Positions 6,912-9,415 of a DNA stretch of 9,415 nt are shown in pieces. The stretch comes from Bacteroidota bacterium (lineage in GTDB: Bacteria > Bacteroidota > Bacteroidia > Bacteroidales > GCA-2748055). The notes below the pieces were generated by a model. That model ran no database searches. It had not been told where the DNA came from and saw only the letters and a program-made list of their open reading frames with translations. Position 1 is the stretch's first letter. Each line of letters starts with the position of its first letter. The stretch is taken from the NCBI GenBank assembly GCA_024244665.1, contig JAAEOI010000246.1, positions 1 to 9,415 of the forward strand, in the 5' to 3' direction. The translations under genes and the position numbers were made by a program.

Positions 6912-8366
6912 TTATTTGCGATTTGCTTCTGAGGCAGAATAGGAGGAATGCCCGGTGGAACCTTTACCCAGAATTTCATGACGGACCTGAGGCACGTTCG
7001 CCCGGTGCCGGGCCACAAGGTCAGTGTATTCCGGATCCTCAACCACATTGTTCCATTCATGCGGGTCACTGGCATGGACATAAAACTCTTCCGATCCATC
7101 CTTATACTGAATAAAACGGTAGCCCTGGGAAACAATGGCATAATTACCAGGACCAAAACTTGTCCGGGCCATATGGGGCCACTCACTATCGGAATCTTCC
7201 AGCAGTGGCACCAGCGAATGTCCTTCATGCCCTGGGTCTGCTTCAAGACCAGTCAATTCAAGCAGGGTGGGATAAATATCCAGGAGTTGAACGGGCTGAC
7301 TGCATATCTTCCCTTTCTGTATCCCCGGACCCACAATAATCATTGGGGTACGTGCCCCATCCTCCCAGAGGCTCCTTTTGGCATAACGTTCTTTTTCACC
7401 AAGGTGAAAGCCATGATCACTAAAAAGGACAATGTAAGTGTTATCTCCGTAATCACTGTTTTCCAGCGCAGTAACCACCTTACCAACCTGCTCATCTACA
7501 AAACTCACACAGGCCAGGTAGGACTGTACCAGGGGTTTCCATTGCTCATTTTCAGTCACCCATTCATGAGTGGGTGCCACATGTTCAAGACGGGTAATGT
7601 CGATCCCGTAGGGTGAGATATCTTTAAGGTCTTCTGACATTACTTCCGGCAACAACAGGGTTTCCATTGGATAGAGGTCAAACCACTTCTGAGGAGCGAA
7701 TTGAGGCACATGCGGGCGGTAAAAACCCACCCCCATCCAGAGGGAACTGTCGTGTTTCTCTGCCAGCCTTTCCACTGCCCAGCTGGCAATCTGGTGGTCG
7801 GGCATCTGCTCATCCCGTTCGGGATAGACACCCCAGTCCCACAATGGATGACCCGGAAAGGTAGTGAGTTTTTCATCTGGCATCGGTCCAAATCCGCCAA
7901 ATTGCCCCCCGTAATTGGGCACATAGTTTTCATTCTGCCCGCCTCCGTTGTGAAACAGCTTCCCTCCTCCGGTCACATGGTAGCCCTCCTCAACAAAACG
8001 CTGGGGCATCAGCGTATTTTTGACAGCCACTGGCGATTCCTTAAGATCAGGATCCAGAAAGTAGATCCCACTTGTTGTGGGATAGAGCGAAGTCATTAAA
8101 CTGGCGCGTGAGGGATTGCATACCGGGGACTGGCAGTGGGCATTGGTAAAGAGCACACCCATTGCGGCCAGGCGATCCATATTTGGAGTCTTCGCCTGCG
8201 GATGTCCGCCCATGCAGCCGATCCAGTCATTCAGATCATCCACCCCGATAAGCAATACATTGGGTTTATTATCCTGGCCAGCAGGATCGGTCTTTGAGGT
8301 ACAGGCCGATAAGGTCAGCACAATTGCAAGTATGCCAGTCAGAAGGAAAAGATTGTTTCGATTCAT
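6912..8366 (-). CDS. S1 sulfatase lipoprotein, iduronate-2-sulfatase-like
   Basis: 484 residues from the ATG at 8364-8366. The open frame reaches 8414, but the extra 16 residues precede a perfect lipoprotein signal (MNRNNLFLLTG, then LTLSAC with C22), which decides the start. Catalytic set: D43-D44 (VDDLNDW), C83 and R87 in CNPSR, GKLFH (K136, H139), RPHVP (H219), FSDHG (D317, H318) and K330 in GEKERYAKRSLWE. The VDDLNDWIGCMGGHP opening, GKLFHNGG and SDHGFHLGEKERYAK are hallmarks of the iduronate-2-sulfatase-like group (S1_7-like from memory), which uses Asp-His where other sulfatases have Asp-Asn. The human enzyme removes the 2-O-sulfate of iduronate in heparan and dermatan sulfate; bacterial homologs have broader substrates. 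The ATSGL-type tail of the signature reads MTSLYP, a minor variation. It lies 75 bases after the upstream sulfatase and 76 before the esterase. Confidence 0.93.
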   Translation of the reverse strand: MNRNNLFLLTGILAIVLTLSACTSKTDPAGQDNKPNVLLIGVDDLNDWIGCMGGHPQAKTPNMDRLAAMGVLFTNAHCQSPVCNPSRASLMTSLYPTTSGIYFLDPDLKESPVAVKNTLMPQRFVEEGYHVTGGGKLFHNGGGQNENYVPNYGGQFGGFGPMPDEKLTTFPGHPLWDWGVYPERDEQMPDHQIASWAVERLAEKHDSSLWMGVGFYRPHVPQFAPQKWFDLYPMETLLLPEVMSEDLKDISPYGIDITRLEHVAPTHEWVTENEQWKPLVQSYLACVSFVDEQVGKVVTALENSDYGDNTYIVLFSDHGFHLGEKERYAKRSLWEDGARTPMIIVGPGIQKGKICSQPVQLLDIYPTLLELTGLEADPGHEGHSLVPLLEDSDSEWPHMARTSFGPGNYAIVSQGYRFIQYKDGSEEFYVHASDPHEWNNVVEDPEYTDLVARHRANVPQVRHEILGKGSTGHSSYSASEANRK

Positions 8367-8441
8367 ATGTTCATCATGTATTGAAATAAAATATCCGCTA
8401 GGTTCTATGCTCAAGGTTCAGTCCTCCCTGCTCCACCGTTT

Positions 8442-9415
8442 TCAATACCCGGGGAACCACAGCTGATCAAATTCGTCGCGCAGATATTCAAGCTTTTCTG
8501 CATAGGCCGGGTCGGCTGTGAAATGTGTGGTTTCATAGGGATCTTTGTTCAGGTTCAATAACTGTTCTTCCTCACCTTCAGCATCATACCTGATGTATTT
8601 ATATCCTTCAGAGTCCACTACCATCCGTCCAATCTCACTCTCCACTCCCAGGGTCTCCCTCCAGCTTACCTCCCTGTTTTCGAACAGAGGGCGAAGGCTT
8701 TTACCCCTTGGATCGGCCACGCCCTCAATACCTGCATAGTCACAAACAGTTGGTAACAGATCGAGTCCATTGGAGACCAGGGATTTGTCATCCACTCTCC
8801 CGGCAGGGATTTTGCCTTTCCACATGGCCATGAAGGGAATATTTGCAGACTCTTCGTAGAGGGTGGTCTTGTGTTCCATCCGGTGGCTCCCATCCATGTC
8901 GCCATGGTCGCTGGAAAAGATGATCAGGGTATTCTCTTCCTGACCGCTCTCTTTGATTGCATCAAGTATAAGCTGCACCCTTTGATCCACCAGTTCGGTG
9001 AGCCGGCAGTAAGCCCAGCGATGATGCCGCCACATCTCTTCGGTACCCGCTTCACGAGCACTTTTCCGAAAAGGCCTTCTATTGATCAGGCTTCTTACAG
9101 CTTCCGGCTCACCCTCCTGGGGTTCAAAATTGGGAGGTAAGGGCGGACAGTAAGATTTGAAGAACTCTTCCCTGGAGACTCCCCCCGGAATCTCCATGGC
9201 CCAATCGAGGGTGGATACTTCGACTTTGCCACGATCAATTAGCCAGAAATCACTTTCGCTTACGGCAAATTCCCTGATGGCCATGTAACAGATGTCGTGG
9301 GGATTGATCAGGGAAACCAGCATGAAATAGGGTTTTTCGTGCTCAGCCCTGATCACCTTTACAGCCTCTTCAGCCAGTATCTCCCGCTCATTATCTGAGA
9401 TATCGGTATAACCCA
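8442..9415 (-). CDS. S1 sulfatase, C-terminal part (5' end beyond right edge)
   Basis: Open from the right edge to the TGA at 8442-8444: 324 codons, with no stop from the edge onwards. A GTG at 9356 could be taken as a start, but the frame upstream (GYTDISDNERE, ILAEEAVKVI) reads smoothly into it and the sulfatase fold clearly begins earlier. Visible elements: VSLINPHD, whose His is the counterpart of the catalytic His after the central strand; SSDHGDMDG with Asp-His metal ligands at 8904-8909; and EHKTTLYEESANIP, whose Lys is the counterpart of the sulfate-binding Lys. The C-terminal LLNLNKDPYETTHF is the usual sulfatase ending. The Asp-Asp pair and formylglycine Cys lie outside the window. 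The region resembles choline-sulfatase-like or other Asp-His sulfatases; no subfamily can be fixed. It ends 75 bases before the next sulfatase. Confidence 0.9.
   Translation of the reverse strand, partial: GYTDISDNEREILAEEAVKVIRAEHEKPYFMLVSLINPHDICYMAIREFAVSESDFWLIDRGKVEVSTLDWAMEIPGGVSREEFFKSYCPPLPPNFEPQEGEPEAVRSLINRRPFRKSAREAGTEEMWRHHRWAYCRLTELVDQRVQLILDAIKESGQEENTLIIFSSDHGDMDGSHRMEHKTTLYEESANIPFMAMWKGKIPAGRVDDKSLVSNGLDLLPTVCDYAGIEGVADPRGKSLRPLFENREVSWRETLGVESEIGRMVVDSEGYKYIRYDAEGEEEQLLNLNKDPYETTHFTADPAYAEKLEYLRDEFDQLWFPGY

Noticed and set aside
6948..7616. 222-codon plus-strand open frame
   Set aside because: Antisense to the IDS-like sulfatase; no domain resemblance.
8367..8414. N-terminal extension of the IDS-like sulfatase
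   Set aside because: The LSAC lipobox is correctly placed only if translation begins at 8366.
8379..8447. Inverted repeat TATTGAAA ... TTTCAATA around the junction of the last two sulfatases
   Set aside because: The 8-base arms are 53 bases apart, one arm lies in coding sequence, and there is no T-run; chance is the simplest reading.
9354..9356. GTG as start of the rightmost sulfatase
   Set aside because: The frame is open to the window edge and the protein would lack the metal-binding Asp pair and signature Cys; it is an internal Val codon.

Overview
The window is an accessory, sulfated-polysaccharide-degrading stretch, with every recognisable gene on the minus strand. It probably comes from a Bacteroidota member (marine or gut). 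The reasons are the run of exported or lipoprotein S1 sulfatases, weak Shine-Dalgarno sites with A/T-rich leaders, and a decayed AAA_14-type ATPase of a kind common in that phylum. Planctomycetota, Kiritimatiellota or Lentisphaerota also carry such clusters and cannot be excluded. No SusC/SusD, glycoside hydrolase, polysaccharide lyase, tRNA, rRNA, CRISPR array or insertion sequence was seen.

Layout, in the direction of transcription (right to left): the 3' part of a sulfatase running off the right edge (8442-9415); an iduronate-2-sulfatase-like lipoprotein (6912-8366); a secreted alpha/beta-hydrolase esterase (5963-6835); a 605-base stretch without an intact gene that holds a decayed AAA_14 ATPase remnant (5508-5778); a sulfatase with a variant active-site signature (4032-5357); rpiB (3558-3989); an arylsulfatase A/GalNAc-6-sulfatase-like lipoprotein (1975-3519); a heparan-N-sulfatase-like protein (579-1961); a 171-base spacer; and the 5' part of a Tat-exported mannonate-dehydratase-like enolase-superfamily protein running off the left edge (1-407).

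The sulfatase, rpiB, sulfatase, sulfatase run has gaps of 42, 38 and 13 bases and looks like one operon. The upstream sulfatase, sulfatase, esterase run (gaps 75 and 76 bases) looks like a second unit or the promoter-proximal half of the same one, separated by the ATPase scar.

Inferred joint role: five different S1-type sulfatases and an esterase strip sulfate and acyl groups from a complex sulfated glycan outside the cytoplasm. RpiB works on a released sugar phosphate in the cytoplasm. The mannonate-dehydratase-like protein hints that uronic acids are part of the substrate. The glycan cannot be named from this window. The SGSH-like plus IDS-like pair is reminiscent of glycosaminoglycans, but algal polysaccharides such as ulvan or fucoidan are equally possible.
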